Assembly: GCF_048773025.1 (NCBI RefSeq)
Contig: NC_133547.1
Location: 36,066,504 to 36,130,503 of the forward strand
Length of the DNA stretch: 64,000 nucleotides
Reading direction: 5' to 3'
Source of the DNA: Camelus bactrianus
Taxonomy: Eukaryota; Chordata; Mammalia; Artiodactyla; Camelidae
A model generated the notes under the pieces. That model had not been told where the DNA came from and did not search any database. It was given only the letters and a program-made list of their open reading frames with translations. This document shows positions 48,727 through 62,339 of this stretch, in pieces. Position 1 is the first letter of the stretch. Every line of letters begins with the position of its first letter. Made by a program: the position numbers and the translations under genes.

Positions 48727-50865
48727 CAGTCCCAGCTAATTCAATCAGGAAAGAAAAGGAAATAAAGGCTACCCATACTGGGAAGTGAAACATAAAACTG
48801 TCTTCAAAGATGACATGTTTGTCTCTGTAGAAAATCTGCATGAATCAACAAAAATCAAAAAAATCCTGTAAAGAATAAGTGATCATATTATGTTGCAGGA
48901 TACAAGGGCAATACACAAAAGTTAATTACTTTCCTAGATACTAGCAGTGAACAATTGGAATATGAAATTTAAAACACAGTACTATTTGCATTAGCACTCC
49001 CCAAAATGAAATACTTAGATAGAAATCTAATAAACCATGTATAAGATCTGTATGAAGAAAACTAAAAACCTCTGATGACCTAAGTCAAAGAACAACTAAA
49101 TAAATGGAGAGATTCTGTGTTCATGCGTATGACAATTCGGTATTGTCAAAATGTCAGTTCTTCCCAGCCTGATCTGTAGATTCAATGTAATTCCAGTCAA
49201 AATCCCAGCAAATTAATTTTTAGATATTAACAAACTGATTTTAAAGTTCGTACAGAGAAGCGAAAAACCCAGAATAGCCAACACAATATTCAAAAGTGAA
49301 AAATAAGTTGAAGGACTGACACCGTCCAACTTTGAGACTTACTGTAAAGCTACAGTATCAAGACGCTGTGGTACTGGTGGAAGAATGGACAAATGGATCA
49401 ATGGAACAGAATAGAGAGCCTGAACATAGATCCACACAAATACAGTCAACTGACCTCTGACAAAGAACCCAAGGCAACAAAATGTAGAAAAGACTGTCTC
49501 TTTAACAAAAGATGTTGGATCAAATGGACATCCATATGCAGGGAGGAAGAAATCAAATAGTAAGACAGAGCTTACACCCTTTGAAAAAGTTAACCCCAAA
49601 TTGATCATAAGCCTAAATGTAAAACACAAAGTTACAAAACTCCTAGGAGATAACATAGGAGAAAACCTAGAAACCCTTGATTTTGGCAATGGCTTTTTAG
49701 CTAAAATCCCTGAAAGGAAGAATGAGTAAGCTGGATTTCATTAAAGGTAAAAAATTCTGTGCTGGGAAAGATAATGTCAAGAGAATGAAACCACAAGCCA
49801 TGGAATGGGAGAAAATATTTGCAAAAGAAACACCCAATAAAAGAATGTAATCCAAATTATTTTTAAAACTCTTAAAACTCAATAATAAGATGGACAACCT
49901 AATTAAAAATAAACAAATGATCTGAACAGACACCTCATCAAAGAAGACATGCAGACAATCAGTATAATGTGAAAGGATGGTCAACATCATACATTGTAAG
50001 GGAATTGCAAATTAAAATAAAACATCTATTACTGTGACAACCCCAAATATTGGCAAGTGCGTGGAGTAACAGGAATGCACATTCATGGGCTATGAGAATG
50101 AAAAATGGTAGAGCCACTTTGGAAAACTCTGGCAGTTTCTTACAAAACTAAACATACCCTAGTTGTATGATGTTAGCAATTACACTTCTCGATATTTACC
50201 CAAACAGGGTGAAAATTTCTATCTACATGAAAACCTGCACATGGATATTTGTGTCAGCTTTATTCAGAGTTGCAAAAACTCGGAAGCAACCAGACATCCT
50301 TCAGGATAGGAATGGATAAAAGAACTTTGGAACATCCATACAATGGAATATTATCCAGCAATGAAAAAATGAGATATGAAGCCATGAAAAGACATGGAGG
50401 AAACTTAGATGGATATTACTAAGTAACGTACGTCATCCTGAAGGGGCTATATACTATATGATTCCAAATACATAATATTCTGGAAGAGGCAAAACTATGG
50501 GGAAAGTAAAAAATCAGTGGTTGTCAGGGTTTAGGGGGAGGGAGGGAAGGATGAATAAGCCAAGTACAGAGGAGTTTCAGGGCAGTGAAACTATTTTTAC
50601 ATTGTGTGGTAATGGTGAATACATGTCATTTCATGCTCATCAAAACCCATAGATTTTACAACACTAAGAGTGAACCCTAATGTAAATTATGGCCTTTGAG
50701 TGATAATGATGTGTCAGCATAGTTTCCTAGATGGTAACAAATGTACCACTCTTTGTGTGATGGGGGTAGGTGGTATGTGTGAACGCCCCATAGTTTCTGC
50801 TCAAATTTGCTGTAAATCCAAAAGTGTTCTAAAATATAAACTCATTTTTCAAAAATATTATTCTG

Positions 50866-52089
50866 GATGTTGTGAGAGAAATGGATGTGAGGTGTTCATA
50901 GATGATTGGCCCTACTGTCTTTGAGAATATTAGCCAAGACAGATATAGAGATATAAATTAAGAACATAATTAAAAGTCAAATTAATATAAATACTGAACC
51001 AGGACACAGGTAAGATGCTGAGTGAAGCCAGAAGAAAGAGTAATTCATTCTGACAGGGGGAGTCTATGAAGACTTCTTAAGGATCACAGCACTTGAACTA
51101 AACATTGCACAATGAATAGAAATTCACTATGATGAAAAGGACATGAAAGATAGTCAAGGCATGAGACAGTAACAGCTAAAAGACTGAATTTTAAAAATTC
51201 ATTTTGTGCCCAGGTGTTATTTAGGCAAACAGTAGCCAAATGTTGAATGCATGGAAATGTAATGTCTTACATGTGGCAGAAATGGTGGGTTGTCAAGCAC
51301 AGTCTTAACATTTTGTTTTTAGACTTTTTGTTGACAAAATTTTTGACTTATTTAAGAACTGCTATGATTATTTTTTCATCCCAGTTACAGTGTTAAAAGT
51401 GTTCATTCATAAGAATTTCAAGGAAACTTTCAGTCAGTTACTATGACCAAACTCTAGGTAGCTGCAGTGTATTCCAAAAAATAAATGCTAAAAATGACAA
51501 AACATGTCTGTGTGTGTGTGAGGATGATATAACATGAAAGGATCACGTTCAAAACTTTGAGGGCAAGAAAAATCATTGTATTAATTACGTGGTATACTCT
51601 GTGCAAAGGCAGGAGATCCAAATATCTCAAAGGAATTTTTAATAGTATTTTCTAACCAGAGGAACATGCTATTACATTAGGATTGCTTTATATATTTAGA
51701 TGCTTTGTTTTGATTTTTCCCTCCCTTCTTCCTTCCTTCCTTTTCCTTTTTTTTCTTTTTTACTTTCATTTTTTTCTCTCTCTCTCCCCCAATCTCCCCT
51801 TCTTCCCTTTTCTCTTCCATTTCCTTCTCTTCCTCTTTCTCCTTTTTCCTCTTCTGTTGTCCAGGAATCTCCTACTTGGCAGTAAATTTCCCAGAACACC
51901 TGAGCATAGTTGTTTAAAAAGCATTCTGTTTTCCTTGGTATTCAATAACGATCAGAGGTCAAATCTTATGTTACCTTTGCTGTCTTCATAACTTCTTATT
52001 CCAGTAGAATAATTCTCCCAAATTTTATTTAATAACTACTGAAAGTTAATACAAAGTCAGCAAATTTAACACTAAGTTTAAAATTCAAA
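50866..52089. other. Unassigned DNA with a pyrimidine-rich tract
   Basis: 51,718-51,852 is almost pure T/C on the plus strand, producing repetitive Pro/Ser/Phe/Leu frames and their antisense Lys/Glu/Arg frames, which are artefacts. 51,040-51,180 may be a weak old LINE fragment. No gene is recognised. Confidence 0.45.
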
Positions 52090-53255
52090 TGATACACGTC
52101 TTGATATTCACATGAATGGGATCACCATGTACAGTCTTGTTTATCTGTGAGAATATTCCATGGTATTGTATGTAGCTGCAGTTTATTTTTTTATATTTGC
52201 ATATTACTCCATTTCACGAATATACTTGATTTTTGTTAGGCATTTCAGAGTTGACAGAAATTTGGATTGTTTCCTGTTTAGCCCTTTCAAAATTAAAGAT
52301 GCTATACATTTGCTATGTGTCTTTGGGTGGATTTAAGTAGTCGGCCAAACTGCTGGTCTTCAGGCAGGCATATATTGAGTGTTAGTTGATGCTGCCCAAC
52401 ATTTTTATGACTTACTGTGCTGACTTACACTGTAACTAATACCATATGAGTTCTGCTAGCTTCACATTCTGCTCAGCGCTTGGTATTTTCAGTCATTCTG
52501 ATTTTAGACTCTGTTGGGTTTTTAATATTTTTATCATTGTGGTTCTAATTTGCATCACTCAGATGACAATTGATTTTAAGAAATTTTCTACATGTTTGTT
52601 GTCTGTTTGATTATTCCTTTCATAAAGTGCCTGTACAAATATTTCACCTGTTTTTAAATTGACCAAGACATTCCTAATGATTCATAGGATTTTTCTGTAT
52701 ATTCTGCCTACAAATCTTTTGATAGGAATAAGTATTGCAAATACGTTTTCCAAGTCAGTGACTTAATTTTAATAAAATCTAATGTATCAAACGTTTGTTT
52801 GATGGTTAGTTGTGGTACTTTCCCCAGCCTTGGATATAGTTCTCACTCACTTGAATGGATGAGGATTCTGCAAATACTCGAGGAGGGCCTCTCTGAGGAT
52901 CTCTGGAGTTTTCTCTCTCTGCAGGCCTCTCCTCTCTCTTGCTCCATTCTACTAACTTTGATCTTCTCTCTCTAGCTGCTTTGGACCCCTCAAACTCAGA
53001 TCCATTTAATTCAAGGAGTTCACTGGGCTATGAATGGGTTCCTTCCCCTTGCACTGTGCACTGGTAACTCTCCAGGCAGGGAGTTGGGGCAATCACAGGC
53101 TTCACCCAGATTGCTTCTCTTAGGGATCACTGCTTAGGTGCTTGATGTTAAAAATCAGTGTTCTATATATTTTACCCCTGTTATTAGTTGTTTGAGGTGG
53201 GAGAATAAATTCAGTCCCTGTTTTTCTATCTTAACCCAACACAGAAGCAGAAGAA
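52090..53255 (-). mobile_element. L1 LINE with 5'UTR joined to the ORF2 3' end (internally deleted)
   Basis: Plus-strand 52,090-52,810 is the reverse complement of an old L1 3'UTR/ORF2 C-terminal region ('ttgtggttctaatttgcatc', 'tttaaattgaccaagacatt', 'attgcaaatacgttttccaa'). 52,830-53,255 matches the reverse-complemented 5' end of L1M elements ('ctgcaaatactcgaggaggg', 'actaactttgatcttctctc', 'tgtttgaggtgggagaataa', 'acagaagcagaag' at the very start of the element). The 5' end and the 3' part of ORF2 abut near 52,810-52,830; ORF1 and most of ORF2 are absent, leaving about 1.2 kb. Confidence 0.7.
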
Positions 53256-54976
53256 ACAGAAATCTCTCTCGCTCTTGTTTTTATTTCTGTATTGTTTTAT
53301 CATATACGTACATACAAAAATGTAAAAACATGTGTATGTGATGTATGTGCTTATGCATATACATACTCATATACATATATATATTCTTCCATATTTATCA
53401 TATACATATTTCTAGTTTTACCGATCTTGAAGGTAAAGATGCAGACATTGAAGATATTTGTTCTTGTAATAGGAATGAGATAATAGAGAAAAACGATCTG
53501 AAATTGGGGTCCTTGTCTATTTACCACTTCTAGTACGTAAGATGCTTTCAGCTTGGTACTGAGTGCTTAGAGGATTCATCAGATGGGTTTCAGCCGTCAT
53601 CCTTGTCCAGAGTCCTCCAGCTGTCTCAGAAAGGCCTTCTGGAAACTTCTATTTTTGCACGTTTTTCCAACTAATAAACCTCTCACACAAACAGAAGATA
53701 GTTACTTTTCATAGAGACATATTGTTTACATGTTTTTTCTGATTATTATCCTACAAGTCTTTATTGGCTTACATATTAAATTTGTCTTCAAAACCTGGCA
53801 TTCTATTCAGTCATGTTTCCTAGGATCCTTCTACATAAATTCTCTGCCAGATAGACTTGAGCCTTTTGGCTATTGCTTCTCTAGTTCTTGAAATCATACT
53901 TACTGTTTTTTAATCCTCAATCAAAGTACAGCCTACTACAGGTGGCCTGTCTTGATTACATTTTAGGTGATTCTTGTAACACCTTGGAGATATTTGTTTT
54001 ATAAATAAAAATAAACATATAAAATTTTAATAGAACTAAAGACAAGAATAATATTTTTATCAGGCAATATATGGGCTCATATTAGGAAGAGATACATCAT
54101 TTTAAAATTTGTAGATTTGATTTGACAAGCTTCCCATCACATGAAACTTCACATGGGATGACTAAACTGATGTCTCTGCTTCAACAAAAATGCTGAAGTT
54201 GTTTTTCTTGGGATTAGAAGAAAATTGATTTGTTCTAAAAATGAGGATTAAGTTTATTGGCAATTCATGGTTCAAGTGTGAGAAGAAAAGAGGACATCCA
54301 GAGGAATAGTGGCCTTCTTTCAAATTCTCCACTTGAAGGAGAGGAGATGTGGCTAGTAAGGGTTTTAAAGTTCCATTGGGATGTGTCATGGTAAACTGCA
54401 CTTGCATATTCTGATAAGATGACGTGGTCCCGTCAATATATTCACCAAAATAGGAAATGTGTAAGATGTGTTGAGATTCTCCTGGACAACTATAGCTGTT
54501 GAGATAAAGTTTTTGAGAGGAATAAAAAGTCTAATTTCTGCTTGAGGAGACGTGAGTTCCAGGCTTCATTCTGGTGAGATATATCCATACTGTGATATAA
54601 AAATGTTGGCTATGTCTATTGGTGACAAAGCTTATATACATAATGGAAAGAAATGTCAAATTGAAAGAAGTATTTCTCTTTAAGGCCTAATTAATGCTAC
54701 AGTTCCCTTACATACCTAGTGAGTGGAAGGAAAGTCAAGCTGAAATAAAGGAGGGAGGTTAGGAAGGTGGCTCTCTTGGGTTTAGGGAAATAACAGAGGC
54801 TGTGTTTGCATGTGTGTGTGTGCGTGTGCACGCACACTCGTGTGGTGGAGGTAGCAGTGATGTTGCTCAAATTTCATTAGAAATTACCTTTGTCCCTTTT
54901 GAAGTTATCTGGTAACTACTGTTCCTATCATATTCAAAGCATTAGGAATTGAGAGATCTCAGCTTTAAATATTTGT
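53256..54976. other. Unassigned DNA with short AT/GT simple repeats
   Basis: AT/AC-rich simple sequence lies at about 53,300-53,400 and TG-rich sequence at about 54,808-54,845. No gene or interspersed repeat is recognised. Confidence 0.4.
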
Positions 54977-54980
54977 AGAT

Positions 54981-55032
<52 letters not shown>
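54977..55032. repeat. (GATA)n microsatellite
   Basis: About 13 tandem GATA units, essentially pure and likely polymorphic. Confidence 0.97.
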
Positions 55033-55033
<1 letters not shown>

Positions 55034-58000
55034 GCAGACAAACATACATTCAGGAAGAAAGTGAGTTGGCTATAAACTACACAAAATCAAATACCTTCAA
55101 GTGACCCTCCCAGATAAAATGGACAATAATCACATTGTGGATAACTGCAGAAATTGTAAGGACTTGTACATTCTTTGAATCCCCAGTTTCACTGAAAAAA
55201 AATAAAATATCTTGTCTTTCACTTCTTTTATCTTGACTAAATTTATGCATGCACAGCTGCCACCCTAGATCTAAACACTAGATATTGCTATGTTTGTTAG
55301 TTTAATTTTTTTTAACTTTTAACCTTTTTATTATTACATTTTTTTCTTACTCTTTGAACATACTTGCCTTTGAGCAGTGATTTTTTTTTTTTTTTAATTC
55401 TGAAGCAGCATGCTCTTCTGTGATGCATTCAAGGTCACAGTCTCTCTACCCTTGCCTGCTGTACAGAGGCAGAGCAATAAAACAGGTAATACTCTTACTC
55501 AATTGAGGTGCAGATCTCATTTCTGCTGAACATCTGTGCAGGATGAATCTCCATATTACACCCTAAACACCAATTTTTTGGTAATATTATCGACTTTGCC
55601 TCTTTGCATTTTTATTTACATCGATATGACTCAGCTGGGATAGACTGTTGTTGAAGCATGCATAATTTTTAATGATATAAAATGTAGGAAAAACCATACG
55701 ACTATTAGGAAAATGTCAGTTTTAAGCAATACAATTTCTAATAAGAAACAACTTAGAGAGGCACTAAATATTAGAGAATAAGCTGCTTCACTATTTAGAG
55801 AATGACACTGAGGGAAGAAAAAGATTGGATCGTCATCATAAATGAAAGTAGATCATATTCTGTGATAATATTAGAACTGTGCCTTCTTTTCAGCTGTTAT
55901 TCTCTTCTACCTAAAGATTTTCAGTTTACAGTGAGGTCGACTTCTAAAACAGGCAAATTGGAATTACATACATCAAAGGCAATGAACATGAGTAGTTATA
56001 AAAAGTAGCAAGCTTAGGATATGCATATTATTATTTCAGGCTGATATATATTTGACGATTTTTTTTTAATTAAAAATTCTCCATATTCAAGCATTGAACA
56101 TTCAGATAAACATAAGAATGGAGCACCTCCAATTCACTTGTGTTTTCTTTCTTGATGATGGATATGAGTATTTGTAGTAAGTTCAGGGACATATAAATGA
56201 AGTAGTTGGCGGGGCCAAATTTCCTAAACATTTGGGACATTAAGTCCCACCGCCCCATTTGCTGGATAGGCAACCGATTCCTCGACTGTTTATCTAGGAG
56301 TACAAAGGGTGTACCAAACCTCAGTCCAAAGTCATTCTTCTCAAAATACTAGTTATATAATCTGCAGTTTATGGTCCAAAAGAAAAAAAATTTCCTTGAT
56401 CTCTTGTCCAGTAATATTTTTTGTCTGCACACATGCACGCATACAGCAGAAGGAGTTTCATTTTAGAAGAACTGCACTTAAACAAAGATGAAATGTCTTT
56501 TTAAATTCACCGATATTTGTCCTTTATGGGGGCCCTCTGTGTAAATCTTTGCCACCCCTTTTGGAATGAATTGATCTTCCTCTGTGTTCCCCTTAATTCC
56601 TAATGACAGTGTGACATAAACCTTATTAAAATTAGGCATTTTATGTCCTCCTTCATTCACAAATTGTGAGTTCCTTACAGAATTGACAGAACTCTTTAAT
56701 TCCTAGGAGAAACTGAACACTCGATAAATGCTTTCTAAATAAATTACCTGGATCCCGTGTAATGTAATGTAGAGAGAAATGAAAACTTTATGGTGGACAA
56801 TAAGCTAATGACATCTTTGTGTTGTTTTAAATTTAGATTCTGCTGCTTACCTGAGATAAGGAAGACTTTGCCAGAGAAAAGCACTAAAGATAATTATAGA
56901 ATTGGAAACAAAATTCCTATGAGAAAAGCCTAATGTAATTAGTAACTGTTTTAGTGGGGATAACTACAAATGTGTATGAGGGCAAGGTAGTTAATAATAA
57001 TCAAATCTGTGAATGTGAAGTAAGTCCCTTGGAGACAGAGCCACATGTTTGCTTTGTATATTTTCTTGGGCCCTCATGAGAAATAAATCAGTATTAAATA
57101 GCGATTATCCAGTATAGTTATTTCCATTGATCAAATTAAGCAGTGGTTTGTTAGATTTCCACTTACTTTGGGCTATAAAGCCATAGATTGCATTATACCT
57201 TATACTATTAAAATTGTGTATTAATTTAGAAAGACAATCTTTTACCTCTCTTTGAAGCAAAGCATATAAGATGCAAAATTATCTTTTTTTCCACAAAAGG
57301 AGCTTCCGATTATCATTGTTCCATGAACTGCTTTATATGATTATGCTTTCGAAGGCTATTTTAAATGTATCTAAATAAGGAAAAAAGACCCTGAATTGTT
57401 TCTTACAAAGACACTGAGATGGTGAAATATACTACTAACTCATCAGCTGGAATCCTTTTGAAAGTGTGGTGGCCAAAATAAACCCACAAGAAATGACTGC
57501 AAAAATAATGACAAAAACCCAGATAGAGCCTCTGATTTACCAGCACAGTGTGTTAAAGATGAGAATTAAAAGAACCATCTCTATAGATTTTGTCTCCACC
57601 AAAATAAACAGGCAAATCCAGCTGTAGTCACTGACATTTTTCAGTGTTACAGACTATTTTCTCATGCTAGAGAAAGGGTTGGGATTTTTTGAGCAGAGAT
57701 GTTTGCAGATTTTATGGAGTAATAAAATATTCAATGACTAGATTATAAAGCACTTAATAAAATTTTAGAGGCGCATAAATACCAAGAGATGTAGTCTGCT
57801 GGGAAAAGGAAACACACAAGGGCACCTTTGACCTCTAGCGGCTTCAATGGGAAAAGGAGGGAGGGGCCTAGAAGATAGAAAGGACAAAATAGGAAGGGAG
57901 AATGCAGATGTAACCCTTGGAAGCAGTTTGCGCCCTTTCTGAAGAACCAAAGTAATTACTGCTTTTATTTTTGTCGAATAACTAAAACACCATGACTTCT

Positions 58001-61000
58001 CGTCAAGCTCCTCACCAGGCTCCTCTGACAACCCCTCTGTATTGTAAATATCAAATAATAACTGAAGCTACTAGTTAACATTTTCTTTAAAGGAGAATAC
58101 TGTGCTAAATTTACAGGCCATTGGTATAAGATTCTCATTCACTCTGTTGTTTTGATCTATCCAACTGACATTAGGTTTATCTGAGGCACATTGTCTATCA
58201 TCTTTCCCCGTGGCTTTTATGCAATTTACTGGAAATGAATAATGCCAATTGAGTGAAAATGTATGGCTTGTTCTGGTATACGTGTAAATAACAGTAAAAT
58301 AGAAAAATTGCTGAAGTTTTTATGTAATGCCAAGAACACATATTTAAGATGCAGAATAAAGCGCCCAGGGAGCAGACGATTGGAAGGTACTTTGCAGAGC
58401 AGCCTGTCAGAAGGGTGGCAGACAAGTCCTTTGAAGCTAATGTTCTCAGATTTCCTGGGGCTGCTGCTGCCTGCAACAGGAGCAGCCTCTGAATGAGAAG
58501 CATTTCTGTCTAATCCTGCCGAAGACAGATAAGTCTTCCAATTGAAACTGTGAAGTCCTGACAGCCAACAGCATTGGTTTTGTAATAGCAAAAGACTGAT
58601 GCCGAAATATCAGAAATGGAGTAGCATTCTCTGACAGCAAGAAACTAACATGTTTGATAAGAAATTGGAACCATGATTATTTCTGGTCAAACAAGATGTC
58701 TGTTCATTCAAAGCATCACATTACCTTCATTGCCAAAGTTCAAGATTCATTTCATTACTGACACATTCTTTCTCTTCCCCCCTTACCAAGTTTAAAAACT
58801 TACAGAGGCACACGTGTTTGATATATTTCACCAGGTAACAATCTTTTGCTATTTTCTTTTTAATAAGGACCACAATCAAAAGGAAAATACAGTGTTTCCC
58901 CACTGTGTTCAATCACATCTCCACACTCATTTATAAAATCTGCCCCATTTAAACATCAAGTCTCTGCACATTTCAGATTTTAAAGAAGTTGTTAGTCAAA
59001 CATCTATTAAATTTGAGCCCCTTTCAGATCTGTTTTTTTCCCATTCTATCTCATAGCCTATCTAGTTGCTACCCATTAGCCTTAAACACTTTTACAATAG
59101 ATTAGACTACCTGGATTAGCCTAATATAAACCACAAAGACATGTCACCATTTTAAAATATGATATCAGAAAATAAACCAAACTATAATGAATTAAAAAAG
59201 GAACTTATGTACTATTCCCTTAGATATTAAATATAGGTAACATTTCATTTACCAACGTTGGGTAATCCCCTTGGGTATTTTTCTCTAAGTTTTAGAAGCC
59301 TGCATAACAATTTATCAGAACCAAAGTAACACTTTCTGGAGTAGAATTTTGTTACATGTAAAAGTTTAGAGTCTTCTAATGAATTTTAAGATTATAAAAC
59401 AAATGCCAAATGGATAGCAAACGTTATTTTAGATGTCGAAAAATTTACATATAAAAATAAAATAAATTTGAATACAATTTTCTCTAATAGAAAATACTTG
59501 TCAAGTATATAAAAATGTAAAGCATATTATTTATTGGCTATCATTAAGGGTGAAGATTTTGAGAGGTGTAAAACTTTCTTTCACTTTACAGATAGTTGTC
59601 TGAAATATAAGCATGCTTGATGTAACTGGAATTAAAATATTTGAGTGGAAAAACAAAAAAAAAACACAAAAAAACAATATATAGCACATGGTTATTTTAA
59701 GAGTGTTATAGTGAATGGCATTTTTCCATTTTTAGTTTGTCAAACATCTCTAAATCATAAGCAACTTAAAACATGTCACAGTTAACTCTTTTTAATAGTT
59801 TCTTAAAAATGAGTTAAACTCTGATAAATTATGTTATAAATGTTAACAAAAGTTATGACCGCACACATACACACACACGTTGGCAGAGTGCAAGTTCATA
59901 GTATAATTTAACTAAGACTTTAATACGGTTCACATGTTCTGAATTGTGGAAAATTTATATAAATAATGGAAACATGAACCATTGTCTCAAAGTCTAACTT
60001 TTCCAAATTATTGATGTCAGCTCATTATATTCTATTGTGGGCGTAATATATATGACAAATCCCGTTGCATCCATGAAGCATTTTTTAAAATGATCTGGTA
60101 TCATGGAGCCTACCTAGAAAATTTACATTTGGCTTATACCCTTTAAGAATAAATGCTATTTTTGCCAACAGAGGTACAAGGTATACAGGGAAATTTTAAA
60201 TCACTATAAATTGGGTATGTTTTAAGAATATTGTTTAGTCCTAATGTACATGATGACATATAGTCTATGGACAAGGCTTGGACTTTGACTTCAACAAGTA
60301 TCTCAAAAAATAAAGGCTCTACAATTTATTAGTTACCTGGCTCTTTACAAGTAACAGCTTAGCCAAATTACATTTTCCCCATCTGCAAAATCCCTGTGTT
60401 GAGAATTTCAGCTTGAACCTAAACTATATTCACCACTGGGATTTACACAGGTGTAGAGTCTTGGCCTGAGGAAGAAGACCAGGACGATCCTAGGAGAACA
60501 CTCAATACATAAGCTTATTTGGTTACCATGGTTACAGCCAGAAAACAGTGGGCGTGACACTTCCATTGTCTTTATGCAGACCTTCTCTTCCTGCTCCCCT
60601 GACACGATTCTGATCACCCTAGTGACTGGCTTCAAGAAAATAGGAAAGACCTGAATTGAACACAAGTCGCTAAACTACTCTAAGCATAAAAGGGCAAAAC
60701 TTTGGGACCAAGGGTGAGGTGAACGCCTCTTGAACTTCATTCAAGCTGTTATGTGCAGCTTTGGTCAACTCTTCCAGAGAAAACATTCAGATTTTTTTTC
60801 CACTCAATCCTCTTTTGTTTTGCATGCCTATTTGGAGTCAGGCAATGCGCTTGATGTTATGATTAACACAATTGAATAAATATAGGGTGTGGTTTTTAGT
60901 AAACCTGTGGGACAATAGCTCTTAATTTAACTCTTCCTTATAATTAACATTTCAGTTCTGTTACCACCACTACCACTCACTACCACCACCACTGCTAATG

Positions 61001-61209
61001 ATACTATTTTAATAATACGAATGATTTCGATGAAGGTTTTATTGGGCTGTTCTTCGCTTCTAAAGTCTCAAAGCCTATGATTCACTTAAGGATTTTTCCA
61101 TGGGTCTCTATCGTTTGTTGTCACCACTGATTCCCAATGTTTTATCATCTGCTTGAGCCCAAGAACCATGTTTCAGGCTGTGTACTGGTTGGCATGTACA
61201 TGTACTATA
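55033..61209. other. Repeat-poor, unassigned DNA
   Basis: Over 6 kb in which I recognise no LINE, SINE, LTR or DNA transposon, apart from a T run near 55,380-55,396 and a CCA-rich stretch near 60,965-60,995. Open frames (to 121 codons at about 58.2-58.6 kb) overlap on both strands and show no known motif. It may be unique sequence with regulatory content, but nothing here proves that. Confidence 0.4.
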
Positions 61210-61340
61210 GGCATCTCAGGCTGAGTGTGTCCCAAACTGAACAGATTATTCATCACCATCTATTCGGCCATACCCATTCTGTCGCCTAATTTTAAAATAT
61301 ACATATTTTATTATCTTCATTTATTTATGGAACTCCAGAC
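61210..61340 (+). mobile_element. Possible L2 LINE fragment
   Basis: 'ggcatctcaggctgagtgtg' and 'cccaaactgaacagattatt' resemble the L2 block 'ggcatctcaaacttaacatgtccaaaacagaact', split here between two quotes. The similarity beyond that is weak. Confidence 0.4.
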
Positions 61341-62339
61341 TATATCATCTTTACCTCAGCTCCTGCAGTATGTGTCCCATTTACTTCAATTATTACCAAT
61401 ACTCAGTTTTCTAATTCCTGTAGAGCTAATTGGCTAATTCTCTTTTGGGAACCTGTCTCCCAGGGTGGGATATGAGGTCACTCACTTTGAATCTTGTATC
61501 ACCAGACTGTATCACCTATTGGCTCTCCAACAGCATTTATCTACTCACTGCCTCCTCAGGCCTCCCTCCCTTTCTTGAAGATTTTGGTGACTGGCTCCAT
61601 GTTGATCTCCGACGTCTCTCCTGCCATAACTCTTGATGTCAGTATCCAGATACATTGTTGTCCTTAAGCCTGGTCCTAGTTATGAAACCTTATTGAGCTA
61701 CTCAGTCCTATCCATAGTGATGCCTTAAGTTTGTCATTAACAATAATCACACTCTTTCATACTCTCAGTTTCTAGCACGAACATTCACATTCACTGTTTT
61801 ACCAGGTGACTTCCTCTCACACTTTGACTCCAACATTTCTTTGACCCTTCCAGGACAAGTAATGTATCCTCTCATTATTCTTTATCCCCCTCAGGTCTTT
61901 ATTTTTGCTCCTTTGCTGTCTTAAATAATTACACTCTCAAACTCATTGCCATTCTCTCCATTTTTATAACTTTCCTGCTAAAACTACAACCCTAAAAAAT
62001 AAAACAGAATCAGTTTTTGCCTACTTTGAGCCTGCACTATCACAGATGAATGCAACTGGAGAAAACACAGACACCCAGACAGGCTGTGCTTTCTTTATAT
62101 GAAGTCAACTAACTTCAAATCGGCCTTAGTCCTTCAACCCTTCCATGCTGCTGGATGACTATTTCATAGTTTCACATCCTGCAGTTCAAACACAGCTTTC
62201 TAGAGTCCATATTCCCTTTTGTGATTCTGCCCTAGTGTCTCTTTTTCAGTTTGTTTGTTTGTTTGTTTGTTTTCTGATAATTTCCTTGCTACAGTTATCA
62301 AGCTTTTCTGTTTGAAAATTTTAGTAATGAAATTGTTTT
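61341..62339. other. Unassigned DNA, possibly decayed LINE
   Basis: The C/T-rich texture resembles L2-like upstream sequence, but I cannot align it by eye. A GTTT tetranucleotide run lies at about 62,248-62,272. Confidence 0.35.

Larger units (their letters stand above)
47130..50865 (+). mobile_element. L1 LINE, ORF2 C-terminal half and 3'UTR, with a possible 5'UTR piece
   Basis: From about 47,690 the order is that of L1 ORF2: 'ataaagattagagcagaaat', 'accaaaagctggttcttt', the reverse-transcriptase start, a degenerate catalytic FADD segment near 48,805, and the C-terminal region to about 50,000. The 3'UTR block 'gataatgatgtgtcagcata' (50,702) with 'acaaatgtaccactctttg' is typical of L1MA/L1MB. 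ORF2 is broken by many stops and indels and by an A-rich expansion at 48,583-48,612. 47,130-47,640 resembles L1 5'UTR, but I am unsure; if so, ORF1 and the endonuclease part of ORF2 are missing. Confidence 0.85.

Noticed and set aside
49339-49689. 116-codon minus-strand open frame
   Set aside because: It is the antisense shadow of L1 ORF2.
51683-51991. 102-codon Phe/Leu/Ser/Pro-rich frame that could be mistaken for a membrane protein, with a Glu/Lys/Arg-rich antisense frame
   Set aside because: Both come from the T/C-rich low-complexity tract at 51,718-51,852.
54977-55032. GATA array as a functional GATA-factor binding cluster
   Set aside because: A pure tandem tetranucleotide run is better explained as a microsatellite.
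58226-58591. 121-codon minus-strand open frame with overlapping frames on the other strand and another phase
   Set aside because: Several frames are open over the same bases on both strands, which fits chance rather than coding; no motif was recognised.
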